A stretch of DNA of 64,000 nt, from NCBI RefSeq assembly GCF_900100875.1, contig NZ_FNKQ01000003.1, positions 372,001-436,000 of the forward strand, written 5' to 3'. The DNA is from Halopelagius longus (GTDB lineage: Archaea > Halobacteriota > Halobacteria > Halobacteriales > Haloferacaceae). This document shows, one piece after another, positions 50,016-58,881 of this stretch. The notes beneath the pieces are model-generated. The model did no database searches. It was given only the letters and a program-made list of their open reading frames with translations, and was not told the DNA's origin. The stretch's first letter is position 1; every line of letters starts with the position of its first letter. Position numbers and translations under genes: made by a program.

Positions 50016-51098
50016 CTACCGACCGATCAGTTTCGCGAGGTGGTCCCGCGAGAAGAAGGAGGTGGGTCTGTCCATGTGGACCGCGATCTCTCCCGAGAGC
50101 GTCCGCAGTCCGAGTTGTTGGACCGACTCCGGCAGCGAGTACGCCCGGCGAATCCAGTGGCCGAGGGCGATTTCGCTCGACAGTTCGTCGCGCCACGCCG
50201 ACTCGTAGTCCCGGAGCGTCGCCGGGTCGTCGGGCGAAATCGTCTCGACGGCGCGGTCCGCGGCGGTCATGCCGTAGAGGATGCCGCCGCCGGTGAACGG
50301 TTTCGTCTGCGCGGCGGCGTCGCCGACGAGGAACGCGCGGCGCGTCGTCACGCGGTCCGGCGGGCCGATGGGAATCGCGCCCGAACAGAAGTGGTCCGTC
50401 TCCACGTCGTAGGCGTCCGTGAGGGCGTCGAACATCTCGTTGACCTCCGCGCCGGGCGGGGCGGCCAACCCGTACTCGACGCCCGCCTCGCCCCGCGGGA
50501 TGCGCCACGCGAAGAAGCGCGGCACCGTGAGGTGGACGTCCACGAAGTCGCCGTCGTCGGCGTCCTCGTCGAACGCGAGGACGCCGTGGAGTTTCTCGCC
50601 CGGTTCCGGCAGGCCGACGGCGCGCCGGACGCGGGAGACGGGGCCGTCACAGCCTGCGACCATCTTCGCCTCCACGGCGAACGTCTCTCCGTCCGCGGAG
50701 ACGGTCAGTTCCACGCCGTCGTGCCGTTCCTCGATACCGGTGACGGTGTGTCCCTCGCGGACGTCCGCGCCGGCGTCGCGCGCGCAATCGGCGAGCGTTC
50801 GGTCGAGTTCCACCCGGTCTATGACGTTCGACACCTCCTCGCGCTTGTAGAACGGGTACGCGCGGGTGTCGGGACCGCCGACGCGGAAGTTCGCGCCGTA
50901 GACGCGGTTCTGGAGAAGTTTCTCCTCGGCACCCTCGGGGACGTACTCCCAGATGTCCGTGCTGACGTGCCCGGAACAGGCGAGGGGGGTGCCGACCGAC
51001 CCTTTCTCGAAGGCGACGACGTCGTACCCGGACTCGGCGGCGCGTCGCGCGAAACGCGCGCCGGCGGGGCCGACGCCGACGACGGCGAAGTCGTACAT
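50016..51098 (-). CDS. Geranylgeranyl reductase family flavoprotein
   Basis: 360-residue FAD enzyme. Dinucleotide motif VVGVGPAGARFARRAAESGYDVVAFEK, then TPLACSGHVSTDIWEYVP (the cysteine seen in archaeal GGR active sites), a GCDGPVSRVRRAVG loop near residue 155, and AFLVGDAAAQTKPFTGGGILYGMTAADRAVE near residue 270. These enzymes saturate geranylgeranyl chains of archaeal ether lipids or of quinone precursors. Which substrate applies is not decidable from sequence; haloarchaea have several paralogues. TATA-like GTATTTG about 30 nt upstream. Confidence 0.9.
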   Translation of the reverse strand: MYDFAVVGVGPAGARFARRAAESGYDVVAFEKGSVGTPLACSGHVSTDIWEYVPEGAEEKLLQNRVYGANFRVGGPDTRAYPFYKREEVSNVIDRVELDRTLADCARDAGADVREGHTVTGIEERHDGVELTVSADGETFAVEAKMVAGCDGPVSRVRRAVGLPEPGEKLHGVLAFDEDADDGDFVDVHLTVPRFFAWRIPRGEAGVEYGLAAPPGAEVNEMFDALTDAYDVETDHFCSGAIPIGPPDRVTTRRAFLVGDAAAQTKPFTGGGILYGMTAADRAVETISPDDPATLRDYESAWRDELSSEIALGHWIRRAYSLPESVQQLGLRTLSGEIAVHMDRPTSFFSRDHLAKLIGR

Positions 51099-51186
51099 CG
51101 TACTGTCGTATCGGACGACCGAACAAATACCTTCGCGGTCCGTTCGCGGAGTTATGCACCGCTTGACCCGATGGTACGTCCGCGAT

Positions 51187-51197
51187 AACTATTTTGA
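51187..51197 (+). promoter_or_regulatory. Promoter of the 253-aa membrane protein gene
   Basis: ACTATTTTGAT centred about 29 nt before the ATG at 51221; predicted start coincides with the ATG, supporting that codon over the ATG at 51194 and indicating a leaderless transcript. Confidence 0.55.
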
Positions 51198-51220
51198 TGT
51201 GTGAAATCCATTACCATATC

Positions 51221-51982
51221 ATGCGCCGAGACGCCCTCCTCGCCGCCGTCCTCGCCCCGGTAGCGTTCACCAGTTACCTCCTCAGCCTCGGCGTCGGCGT
51301 CGGCGGCGTCACGGGCGAACTCTTCCTCGCGACGGGACTCTACACCGTGATACTCGGCGGAGTGGGCGTCCTCGTCGCCGAGACGCACGAGTGGGGGTTG
51401 CTGACCCCCTTGCCCGTGGCGACGGCGCTCTCGCTTCTCGCGCCGTGGATAGGGTTCGGAGCGACCGGTGCCGTCCGGTTCGGCGTCGTCACCCCCGAAT
51501 CGCTCACTCTGCTCAGTTTCCTGCCGAGCGTCGTCATCGTGGCGGTACTCGTCACCGCCATCTCGGTGCTCGAATACGCGGCGACCGAACACCCCCGCGC
51601 CGCGGAACGACTGGACGGTCGGACCGGCGTCGGGTCCATCGCCGTCGGCGTGGTCTACGCGGTGGCGGTCCTCGGCGCGTCCGGACTCCGCTTCGAGGTG
51701 ACGCTCCCCTCCGTGGCGCTTCTCCTGTGGGTCACCGGCGGACTCCTCGTCCTCGGGACGGTGCCGGTGTACGTCGGCGTCCGCCTGAACCGCCTGTCGC
51801 CGCCCGCCGTCGTCGCCGCCGGACTCGTTCTCGTCCTCGTCACCTCCTCGGAGGGGCGGTTCTCCTTCAGCGTCCTCTACGCCGTCGGGTGGGTCGTCCC
51901 CCTCGGCGTCGCCCTCGTCGCCGCCGCCGCGGAGAGTCGAGTGCGCCACTACGGCGCGGGCGACCCGCGTCCGCGACTCTGA
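51221..51982 (+). CDS. Polytopic membrane protein of unknown function
   Basis: 253 residues from the ATG at 51221. About eight hydrophobic helices cover the sequence, for example LLAAVLAPVAFTSYLLSLGVG, ELFLATGLYTVILGGVGVLVA, LTLLSFLPSVVIVAVLVTAISVL, IAVGVVYAVAVLGASGL and LYAVGWVVPLGVALVAAAA. No charged transport motif is evident. The C-terminus is basic/polar. No paralogue in the window. The promoter indicates a leaderless mRNA. Confidence 0.75.
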   Translation: MRRDALLAAVLAPVAFTSYLLSLGVGVGGVTGELFLATGLYTVILGGVGVLVAETHEWGLLTPLPVATALSLLAPWIGFGATGAVRFGVVTPESLTLLSFLPSVVIVAVLVTAISVLEYAATEHPRAAERLDGRTGVGSIAVGVVYAVAVLGASGLRFEVTLPSVALLLWVTGGLLVLGTVPVYVGVRLNRLSPPAVVAAGLVLVLVTSSEGRFSFSVLYAVGWVVPLGVALVAAAAESRVRHYGAGDPRPRL

Positions 51983-52020
51983 GGCCGTTCTAAGGCCTCT
52001 ATATCGACTCTAACGCCGCC

Positions 52021-53007
52021 CTAACTCTCGTCGAGGGCCAGTCCGCGCGGCGTCTGTCGCTCGAACGCGTCGGCCCACGAGACGTCGAGGCGCGTCCACG
52101 AGTCGCCGCCGTCGGCCGTCCGGTAGAGGCCGCGGTTGTGAAGCGCGTAGAACGTCCCCGCCTCCTCGCCGCGGGCGAGAACCGCGCGGAGGACGCCCTC
52201 GCCCGTCGGGATACCCCGTTCGTCGAGTCGTTCCCACGCGTCGTCGCCGCGGCGGCGATAGAGGTACGACTCCGCCCTGTCGGCGTTGTGTGCCACCCGG
52301 GCGCTCCGGGCCGACGAGAGGAGGACGAGCGAGGGGTCGGCCGCATCAACCGCGACGCTCCAACAGTAGCGGTGGTCGAGTCCGTCCTGCGGGTGGACCC
52401 ACGTCTCGCCGCCGTCCGTCGTCTCCGCGTACCCGTCGCCCGCGGCGGCCCACGCCCGCCCCGGCGCGTCGGGGTGCGTCGTCAGCGAGTGGTTGTCCCG
52501 GCGGGCCGACGGAACCCGGTCCTCCCACGTCTCGCCCCCGTCGCGCGTCCGGACGAGAGCGCCGGCTTCGATGCTGACGTACAGGTGGTCGGGGTCGTTC
52601 GGGTCGGGTTCTATCCACCGGACGTGGTGGGTGTGGGGCCGCGGCGGGAACGACCACGACGACGCAGAGGAGAGGTCGGTGAGTCCGGGGCGTTCCTCCC
52701 ACGTCCGCCCGTCGTCGTCGGACCGGTAGACGGCGCTCGGTTCCGTGCCCGCCCACCACTCGTCCGGACGCCCGCCGGCGGCGACACTCGTCACCGAGTC
52801 GGGGAGGCCCGAGGCGCGCGTCCACGTCTCCCCGTCGTCTTCGCTCCGGTGCAGTCCGTCGTCGAACGTGCCGCAACAGACCGTCCCCTCGCGGAAGTCG
52901 AGAGCTTCCAAATCGTGTCCGTCGAGGTGCGTCGTCGCCGTCGGGTCCGCCGTCGGACCCCGGACGACGAGGAGGGCGTTTCGGAGGGCGGCGTAACAGG
53001 TCGTCAT
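52021..53007 (-). CDS. Asp-box (BNR) beta-propeller protein
   Basis: 328 residues from the ATG at 53007. At least five Asp-box repeats of the S/T-x-D-x-G-x-T/S-W type are visible: SEDDGETW, SDDDGRTW, TRDGGETW, TTDGGETW and TADGGDSW, each in a repeat of about 45-60 residues. Such propellers occur in sialidases, photosystem assembly factor Ycf48 and sorting receptors; no sialidase catalytic residues are obvious. No signal peptide, so cytosolic. Haloarchaeal homologues are often labelled glycosyl hydrolase or WD40-like, without evidence for activity. Confidence 0.85.
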   Translation of the reverse strand: MTTCYAALRNALLVVRGPTADPTATTHLDGHDLEALDFREGTVCCGTFDDGLHRSEDDGETWTRASGLPDSVTSVAAGGRPDEWWAGTEPSAVYRSDDDGRTWEERPGLTDLSSASSWSFPPRPHTHHVRWIEPDPNDPDHLYVSIEAGALVRTRDGGETWEDRVPSARRDNHSLTTHPDAPGRAWAAAGDGYAETTDGGETWVHPQDGLDHRYCWSVAVDAADPSLVLLSSARSARVAHNADRAESYLYRRRGDDAWERLDERGIPTGEGVLRAVLARGEEAGTFYALHNRGLYRTADGGDSWTRLDVSWADAFERQTPRGLALDES

Positions 53008-53076
53008 GTGCGTCGATAGCACGTCGAACGGGAAAAGATGTCACCCGGACTACCCTCGCCTCTCGCCGCCGCTCAC

Positions 53077-53112
53077 GTTATCGTCCGTGATAACTGAAGC
53101 CATAGATTAATT
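53077..53112 (+). promoter_or_regulatory. Inverted repeat and TATA upstream of a small membrane gene
   Basis: GTTATC, six bases GTCCGT, GATAAC (53077-53094), followed by the AT-rich ATAGATTAATT (53102-53112) about 30 nt before the ATG at 53139. The palindrome sits just upstream of the expected BRE, an activator-type position. A related GTCCGCGATAACT occurs at 51178-51190 before the membrane gene at 51221. Confidence 0.45.
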
Positions 53113-53138
53113 CGGGCGGCATCTGAGTCGGATACGTA

Positions 53139-53336
53139 ATGTCCCCGAACTGGACGGCGAGATACGCCGTTGGTATGGGGTCGCTCGTCGTCGGCGGATT
53201 CTGGCTCGCATCGTTGATGCTCTCGTTCGATGCGGCCGCCGGACGGGTCGGCCTCGTCGCGAAAGGAGTCGGCGTCTTCGGCCTCGGCGTCTCCCTCTTT
53301 GCGGCCACCATCCTCCTCGCGACGGGCGAGGAGTGA
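53139..53336 (+). CDS. Small two-helix membrane protein
   Basis: 65 residues: MSPNWTARYAVGMGSLVVGGFWLASLMLSFDAAAGRVGLVAKGVGVFGLGVSLFAATILLATGEE. Two transmembrane helices separated by a short loop; N- and C-termini polar. Probably an uncharacterised haloarchaeal small membrane protein. Its expression may be controlled by the GTTATC/GATAAC inverted repeat upstream. Convergent with uvrA, with a 63-bp gap. Confidence 0.7.
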   Translation: MSPNWTARYAVGMGSLVVGGFWLASLMLSFDAAAGRVGLVAKGVGVFGLGVSLFAATILLATGEE

Positions 53337-53399
53337 GTCGCCGGGCGCGGAGAGCGGCGACGCTCGATGTTTCGCCGCGCGTCGCCCGAGAGGCCGGCC

Positions 53400-56348
53400 T
53401 CAGTCGTCGCCGGTCACTTTCGCGGGCTTGCGGCGGTCCGACCGCGGTCCCTCGATGTCCACCGCGGGGAGTAAGTCGCGGAGGTACCGACCCGTGTGGG
53501 AGTCATCGGTGCGTGCGACTTCCTCGGGGGTGCCCGAGGCGACGACTTCGCCGCCGTTCTCGCCGCCCTCCGGACCCAAGTCGAGGACGTTGTCGGCGTT
53601 CTTCACCAAGTCGAGTTCGTGTTCGACGACGACGACGGTGTTGCCGTTGTCGGTGAGTCGCTGGAGCACGTCGATGAGTTTCCGTTCGTCCTCCTTGTGG
53701 AGGCCCGTCGTCGGTTCGTCGAGGAGATAGAGGGTGTCGCCCGTCTGCTTTTTCCCTAACTCCTCTGCGAGCTTGATGCGTTGGGCCTCCCCGCCCGAGA
53801 GGGTGGTCGAGGGCTGGCCGAGCGTCATGTAGTCGAGTCCGACGTCCTTCAGGAGTTGGAGGCGGCGGCGGAGTTGCGAGTTCGCCTCGAAGAACTCTAG
53901 GGCCTCCTCGACTTCCATGTCCAACACGTCGGCGATGGTCTTGCCCTTGTACGTCACGTCGAGCGTCTCGTCGTTGTAGCGCGCGCCGCCGCACTCCTCG
54001 CAGGGGACGTACACGTCCGAGAGGAAGTTCATCTCGATCTTCACGTCGCCCTGCCCGCCGCAGGCTTCACAGCGGCCGCCCTTGACGTTGAACGAGAATC
54101 GACCCTTGTCGTAGCCGCGTTGCTTCGCGAGTTTCGTCTCCGCGAACAGTTCGCGGACGTAGTCGAAGACGCCGGTGTACGTCGCGGGGTTCGACCGCGG
54201 GGTGCGACCGATGGGCGATTGGTCGATGAGGCGCACCGTCTCGATGTTCTCCGTCCCCTCGATGGCGTCGTGGTCGCCGGGGTCGACGGACGTGTTGTCG
54301 TTCATCTTCCGGGCGAGGCCCTTGTAGAGGATGTCGTGCATCAGCGTGGACTTGCCCGACCCGGAGACGCCGGTGATGGCCGTGAACTGGCCGACGGGGA
54401 TGGAGACGTCCAAGTCCTTGAGGTTGTGCTGTCGCGCCCCGCGGACCGTCAGCGCCGCGTCGGAGGTGCGGCGTTCCTCGGGGACGGGAATCTCCTTGCG
54501 CCCGGAGAGGTAGTCCGCCGTGACGGAGTCGTCGGCGGCGACGATGTCGTCGAAGTCGCCCTGCGCGACGACTTCGCCGCCGCGACTGCCGGGGCCGGGA
54601 CCCATGTCGATAATCTCGTCGGCGCGGCGCATCGTCTCCTCGTCGTGTTCGACGACGACGAGGGTGTTCCCCAAGTCGCGGAGACCTTCGAGGGTGTTCA
54701 GGAGGCGGTCGTTGTCCCGTTGGTGGAGGCCGATGGAGGGTTCGTCGAGGACGTAGAGGACGCCCACGAGGCCCGACCCCACCTGCGTGGCGAGTCGGAT
54801 GCGCTGGCTCTCGCCGCCCGAGAGCGTCGCCGCCTCCCTGTCGAGGGTGAGGTACTCCAGGCCGACTTCCTCCATGAAGCCCAGTCGGGCGCGAATCTCC
54901 TTGCAGATCTCCTCGGCGATGGTTCGCTCCCGGTCGGTCAGGTTCTCCTCTAACCCCTCGAAGTGTTCGAGGGCGTCCCCGATGCTCATGCGGTTTATCT
55001 CCGTGATGGAGGTGCCGTCGACGAGGACGTGCCGGGACTGTTCTTTCAGGCGCGTCCCGTCGCACTCGGGGCAGGTGGTGACGGCCATGAACTCCTCGAT
55101 GTGCTCGCGCGTCCGGTCGGAGTCCGTCTCTATGTGGCGACGTTCGAGGTTCTCGACGACGCCCTCGAACGGTTGTTCCTTCCGGCGGACGCCGTTCTTC
55201 GTGGACCACTGGAACACCACGTCCTCGTCGGTACCGAACAGGAAGGCGTCCTGCACCTCCTCGGGGAGTTCCTCGAACGGCGTGTTCACGGAGACGCCGA
55301 AGTGTTCCGCGACGTTGTCTATCTGCCGCCGGTAGTACGTCCGGTTGTACGACCACGGCTCGAAGACGTGCTTCAGCGGTTTCGAGGGGTCCTGAACGAT
55401 GAGGTCCTCGGAGACCTCCTTCGTCTGGCCGAGACCCTCACACTCCGGACAGGCCCCGTGCGGACTGTTGAACGAGAACGACCGCGTCTCGACCTCCGAG
55501 AACTGGAAGTCGGAGTTGGGGTTCCCCAGTTCCTCGGAGAACGCGACGACGAGTCGGTCGTCGCCCTCGCCCGCGAGCGACCCGGTCGAACGCGTGTTCG
55601 AGACGAACGGCACGTCCTCCGGCGGGTCGGGGACGATCAGCTTCAGCGCACCGTCGGCCTCCTCTAACGCCGTCTCGACGCTGTCGGTGATGCGCGAACG
55701 GGCCTCCGGCGATATCTTCACCCGGTCGACGATCACGTCGACGGTGTGGTCGTAGTTCTTGTCGAGTTCGGGCCGTTCGACCGTGAGGTCGTACGCGTCG
55801 CCGTCCACCTCGACGCGGGCGTACCCGTCGGCGACGAGTTCGTCGAACAGGTCCTCGAACGCCCCCTTCTGGTCGCGGACGACCGGCGCGGCGATTTTGG
55901 CTCGCGTCCCCTCGGGGAGCGAGAGGATCTGTCGAACCATGTCTTGGGCCGACTGTTCGCCCACCTCTTCGCCCGTGACGGGGTCGTACTGCGTCCCCAC
56001 CCGCGCGTAGAGGAGGCGGAGGTAATCGTGCAGTTCGGTGACCGTCCCGACGGTCGAACGGGGGTTGTTCGCCCCGTTCTTCTGGTCGATGGAGATGGCC
56101 GGTGACAGTCCCTCCACGGCCTCGACCTGCGGTTTGTCCATCTGCCCGAGGAAGTTCCGAGCGTACGCCGACAGCGACTCGATGTAGCGGCGCTGACCCT
56201 CGGCGTACACCGTGTCGAACGCCAGCGACGATTTGCCCGACCCGGAGAGGCCGGTGACGACCGTAAACGACTCCCGCGGAATCCGGACGTCGAGGTCCTT
56301 CAAGTTGTGTTCTTCGGCACCTCGAACCTCGATAAAGTCCTTACTCAT
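53400..56348 (-). CDS. uvrA: Excinuclease ABC subunit A
   Basis: DNA damage recognition ATPase of bacterial-type nucleotide excision repair, which haloarchaea acquired. 982 residues: first ABC half with Walker A GLSGSGKSSLAFDTVYAEGQ near residue 33, UvrB-binding insert, zinc finger CPECEGLG and CPECDG, signature LSGGESQRIRLATQ; second half with GVSGSGKSTLMHDIL near residue 640, zinc module CEACGGQGDVKIEMNFL followed by PCEECGGARYN, and LSGGEAQRIKLAEEL with DEPTTGLH. Slightly longer than Escherichia coli UvrA (940). uvrB and uvrC are not in this window. No operon partner. Confidence 0.98.
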   Translation of the reverse strand: MSKDFIEVRGAEEHNLKDLDVRIPRESFTVVTGLSGSGKSSLAFDTVYAEGQRRYIESLSAYARNFLGQMDKPQVEAVEGLSPAISIDQKNGANNPRSTVGTVTELHDYLRLLYARVGTQYDPVTGEEVGEQSAQDMVRQILSLPEGTRAKIAAPVVRDQKGAFEDLFDELVADGYARVEVDGDAYDLTVERPELDKNYDHTVDVIVDRVKISPEARSRITDSVETALEEADGALKLIVPDPPEDVPFVSNTRSTGSLAGEGDDRLVVAFSEELGNPNSDFQFSEVETRSFSFNSPHGACPECEGLGQTKEVSEDLIVQDPSKPLKHVFEPWSYNRTYYRRQIDNVAEHFGVSVNTPFEELPEEVQDAFLFGTDEDVVFQWSTKNGVRRKEQPFEGVVENLERRHIETDSDRTREHIEEFMAVTTCPECDGTRLKEQSRHVLVDGTSITEINRMSIGDALEHFEGLEENLTDRERTIAEEICKEIRARLGFMEEVGLEYLTLDREAATLSGGESQRIRLATQVGSGLVGVLYVLDEPSIGLHQRDNDRLLNTLEGLRDLGNTLVVVEHDEETMRRADEIIDMGPGPGSRGGEVVAQGDFDDIVAADDSVTADYLSGRKEIPVPEERRTSDAALTVRGARQHNLKDLDVSIPVGQFTAITGVSGSGKSTLMHDILYKGLARKMNDNTSVDPGDHDAIEGTENIETVRLIDQSPIGRTPRSNPATYTGVFDYVRELFAETKLAKQRGYDKGRFSFNVKGGRCEACGGQGDVKIEMNFLSDVYVPCEECGGARYNDETLDVTYKGKTIADVLDMEVEEALEFFEANSQLRRRLQLLKDVGLDYMTLGQPSTTLSGGEAQRIKLAEELGKKQTGDTLYLLDEPTTGLHKEDERKLIDVLQRLTDNGNTVVVVEHELDLVKNADNVLDLGPEGGENGGEVVASGTPEEVARTDDSHTGRYLRDLLPAVDIEGPRSDRRKPAKVTGDD

Positions 56349-56595
56349 CTAGATATCGGGAGGGGATGACGGGGTGAAAACCCGTCGGTTCGCGGGAGAC
56401 GGAAACATACTTCGTGGTACTGCACGACAAGGATACGGAGCGATTCGCGTCGGGCGGAGACGACGAAAATCCGGGCGGTGCGGAGCGAATACGGAAGCGC
56501 CGCGGAGAGAGAAGATCGATCGAGAGGCGACGAGACGGTGAGAGCGTCCGCTCTCGGCGGGGCGGTGACGGAAAACGTCGCGTCGGCGACGCGGG

Positions 56596-56946
56596 TTACA
56601 GTTTCTCTCGGGCGACGCTCACGCCGGTGGGCGTGATGATGATCTGGTCGTCGCCCTTCTGGACGATGTCGCCGTCTACCTCGTTTGCGACCTGTCGCAG
56701 GTCGTCCACGATGCGTTCCATCGTGGTGTCGGAGGTGGTGTGGCGGGTGATGTCCGCGATGACGATGTCGCCGTCGTAGACGGCGTCTTTGATGGCGATG
56801 ACGTCCTGTTGTTCGCCGATCGCGGCGATGCGAACGCTCATACCCGCTTCGCCGCGCGCGGTGTCGAACTCGTCTAAGTCGAGTTCGACGTAGTCCTCAG
56901 TCGTGTGCTGTCCTCCCCCGCTGAGGATTTTGCTCATGATACCCAT
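56596..56946 (-). CDS. sepF: Cell division protein SepF
   Basis: 116 residues from the ATG at 56946 (MGIMSKILSGGGQ; a second start nine bases later is possible). The N-terminal amphipathic segment would tether it to the membrane, and the core (TEDYVELDLDEFD, MSVRIAAIGEQQDVIAIKDAVYDGDIVIADITRHT, RIVDDLRQVANEVDGDIVQKGDDQIIITPTGVSVAREKL) is the SepF fold. In Haloferax volcanii SepF is essential and links FtsZ to the membrane. Monocistronic; 247 bp to uvrA hold only non-coding purine-rich sequence. Confidence 0.95.
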   Translation of the reverse strand: MGIMSKILSGGGQHTTEDYVELDLDEFDTARGEAGMSVRIAAIGEQQDVIAIKDAVYDGDIVIADITRHTTSDTTMERIVDDLRQVANEVDGDIVQKGDDQIIITPTGVSVAREKL

Positions 56947-57067
56947 GCGCCCTAAAAGCGCTAGCGCGGGGTTAGTTCTTACGTCAGACGCTCGTCGGAC
57001 GGGGGTCGAGCGGGCGCGGCGTGCCGCCTCACGGGGGTTTTTGCTCGGGTGGTGCGACGACGCCGAC

Positions 57068-57745
57068 GTGACATTCAGCATCTGCGTCCACGAGGAGTAC
57101 GTCGACGCCGACGGCGAGACGCACGACCGGTTCGGCGTCGCCGTGACGACGCGACTCCCCGGCGTCGGGGTGCTCTGTCCGTTCGCGAGCGAGAACGGCG
57201 CCGTCGCCACGCAGAGTTTCACGAACGTCGAGTTGGGGCGGAAGGGCGTCGAGTACATCGACGACGGCCTCGCGGTCGAAGACGCCTTAGAGGCGTTGTT
57301 GAACGCCGACGAGGGGCGGACACAGCGACAACTCCACGGCGTCGACGCCGAGGGGACGTTCGCCTTCTCCGGCGACGACTGCCACGGGTGGTACGGCCAC
57401 GTCGAGGGCGAGAACTACACCGTCGCCGGGAACCTCCTGACGGGCGAGTCCGTCGTGGAGGCAACCGCCGCGGCGTACGAGGAGGGGGACCGAGAGGAAC
57501 CGTTGGCCAAGCGGTTGATAGGGGCCCTCTCGGCGGGGTCCGCCGAAGGCGGCGACAGGCGGACGGACTTAGAGGTGCAGAGCGCCGCCCTCGTCGTGGA
57601 GACGACGGAGGAAAGAGCGCCGGAGCCGTACTACGACGACCTGCGGGTGGACGCCTCGCGGACGCCCATCGCGGACCTCAGAGAGACGTACGAGGCGGCC
57701 AAAGAGGGGTACGAGGCCGCCATCCGGAAGTACCACGGAGGGTGA
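57068..57745 (+). CDS. DUF1028 Ntn-hydrolase-like protein
   Basis: 225 residues from a GTG at 57068, chosen because family proteins begin at TFSI; an upstream ATG at 56903 lies inside sepF. Motifs: TFSICVHEE, FGVAVTTRLPGVGVLCPFASENGAVATQSFTNVELGRKGVEYI and the HGWYGHVEGENYTVAGNLLTGESVV block with a conserved GN. DUF1028 proteins have an Ntn-hydrolase fold with a possible N-terminal Thr nucleophile exposed after Met removal; in bacteria they are linked to amino-acid or peptide metabolism. A C-terminal helical extension (LRETYEAAKEGYEAAIRKYHGG) is visible. Confidence 0.85.
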   Translation: MTFSICVHEEYVDADGETHDRFGVAVTTRLPGVGVLCPFASENGAVATQSFTNVELGRKGVEYIDDGLAVEDALEALLNADEGRTQRQLHGVDAEGTFAFSGDDCHGWYGHVEGENYTVAGNLLTGESVVEATAAAYEEGDREEPLAKRLIGALSAGSAEGGDRRTDLEVQSAALVVETTEERAPEPYYDDLRVDASRTPIADLRETYEAAKEGYEAAIRKYHGG

Positions 57746-57790
57746 GCGCGAACGGGAGAACGACAGAGAGAGCGAGAGCGGTTCGGCGAC

Positions 57791-58270
57791 TCAGACGGAG
57801 AACTCGTACAGTTCGTCGCCGACGTGGTGTATCGACTCGACGACTTTCCCCGAGTCGCCGACCATCTCGCGTCCGGGTTCGAGTGCGCGTCCGACCGCGA
57901 GCACCTTGCCGTGCGTCTCCTCGGCGACGAGGACGAAATCGCCAGAGTCGATGGAGTCGTCCGCCTCGACGATGCCGGGGCGCATCACGTCGGCGCCGTC
58001 GCTGACGAACGAGATGGCCCCGGCGTCGACGGTGACGACGTTGCGCGACGGCGAGTACTGGTTCGCGCCGCGGACGGTCAACGCCGGGTCGCCGTCGAGG
58101 AACATCACGACCGGTTCGCCGTCCACGAGGACGATGTCGTACTCGGAGTCGGCGAGTTCGACCATCTCGTAGGCGTCGCCGTCGAGTTCGACGCCCGTGC
58201 GGTCGGCTATCGTCTCTTCGATGTCGGCTATCTCGTCGCTCCGGAGGTGGTGGCGGGACTTCACCTTCAT
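57791..58270 (-). CDS. PUA-domain RNA-binding protein
   Basis: 159 residues from the ATG at 58270. N-terminal MKVKSRHHLRSDEIADIEETIADRTGVELDGDAYEMVELADSEYDIVLVDGEPVVMFLDGDPALTVRG, then a PUA domain (RNVVTVDAGAISFVSDGADVMRPGIVEADDSIDSGDFVLVAEETHGKVLAVGRALEPGREM) with the GADVMRPGI turn typical of archaeal PUA proteins related to MCT-1/Tma20. Likely binds structured RNA, perhaps in translation initiation. Followed downstream by a pyrimidine-rich 3' region (57746-57790). Confidence 0.9.
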   Translation of the reverse strand: MKVKSRHHLRSDEIADIEETIADRTGVELDGDAYEMVELADSEYDIVLVDGEPVVMFLDGDPALTVRGANQYSPSRNVVTVDAGAISFVSDGADVMRPGIVEADDSIDSGDFVLVAEETHGKVLAVGRALEPGREMVGDSGKVVESIHHVGDELYEFSV

Positions 58271-58419
58271 GCTCGGTACTGCGCCGCGGGCGCGAATAAA
58301 TCGACCGTTATTCGAAGCGTACGGGATCGGCCACATTCTCCGTGGAGAGACCGTCTGAACCCCGACGAGCCGGTCGAGTGGGAATAAACGCTAAGTAACG
58401 GCGGCGCTTGGTGAATCGT

Positions 58420-58728
58420 ATGTGGCGCTCCCGGACCAACCGGGACCGGAAGATGGTCGTCTGCATCGCCTGCGGTACCTCGGTCCTCCGCTCGGAGGCA
58501 CGAGAGTACGACAAAGAGGGTGACCGTTGGGACCGGCACGGAAAGGAGTTCGAGCACCTCTGTAAGGAGTGTTACCGGGGACTCTGTCACCAACCCCGAG
58601 ACGAGTTAGAGGGACTCCTCGTGGAGGTAGAACGAGACGGGGCGGATCGTTCGGAGTTCCTCAGTCGGTACTTCGGCGCGGTAGAGGAACGGTACGGGTC
58701 GGCCGAAGAGACGAACCGAGAGTCCTGA
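58420..58728 (+). CDS. Small zinc-binding protein (102 aa, DUF7562-like)
   Basis: From the ATG at 58420: MWRSRTNRDRKMVVCIACGTSVLRSEAREYDKEGDRWDRHGKEFEHLCKECYRGLCHQPRDELEGLL and an acidic helical tail (DRSEFLSRYFGAVEERYGSAEETNRES). A CIAC pair and a CKEC pair with an additional Cys/His form one zinc site. I recall similar haloarchaeal proteins as DUF7562. TATA-like AATAAACG lies about 35 nt upstream. Function unknown. Confidence 0.82.
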   Translation: MWRSRTNRDRKMVVCIACGTSVLRSEAREYDKEGDRWDRHGKEFEHLCKECYRGLCHQPRDELEGLLVEVERDGADRSEFLSRYFGAVEERYGSAEETNRES

Positions 58729-58881
58729 CGCGACGCCCGCGGCCGCCGCGAACCGTTTTTCGATGGTCACGCTCCGCCGAGCGAACGCGACGGGCCGGAG
58801 CGCGGCGTATTGGCCGCCGTCCGACGCACCGACGGTTCTGCGTGCGACACGACTAACTACCTCTCCCGTTTACTTCCGCGC

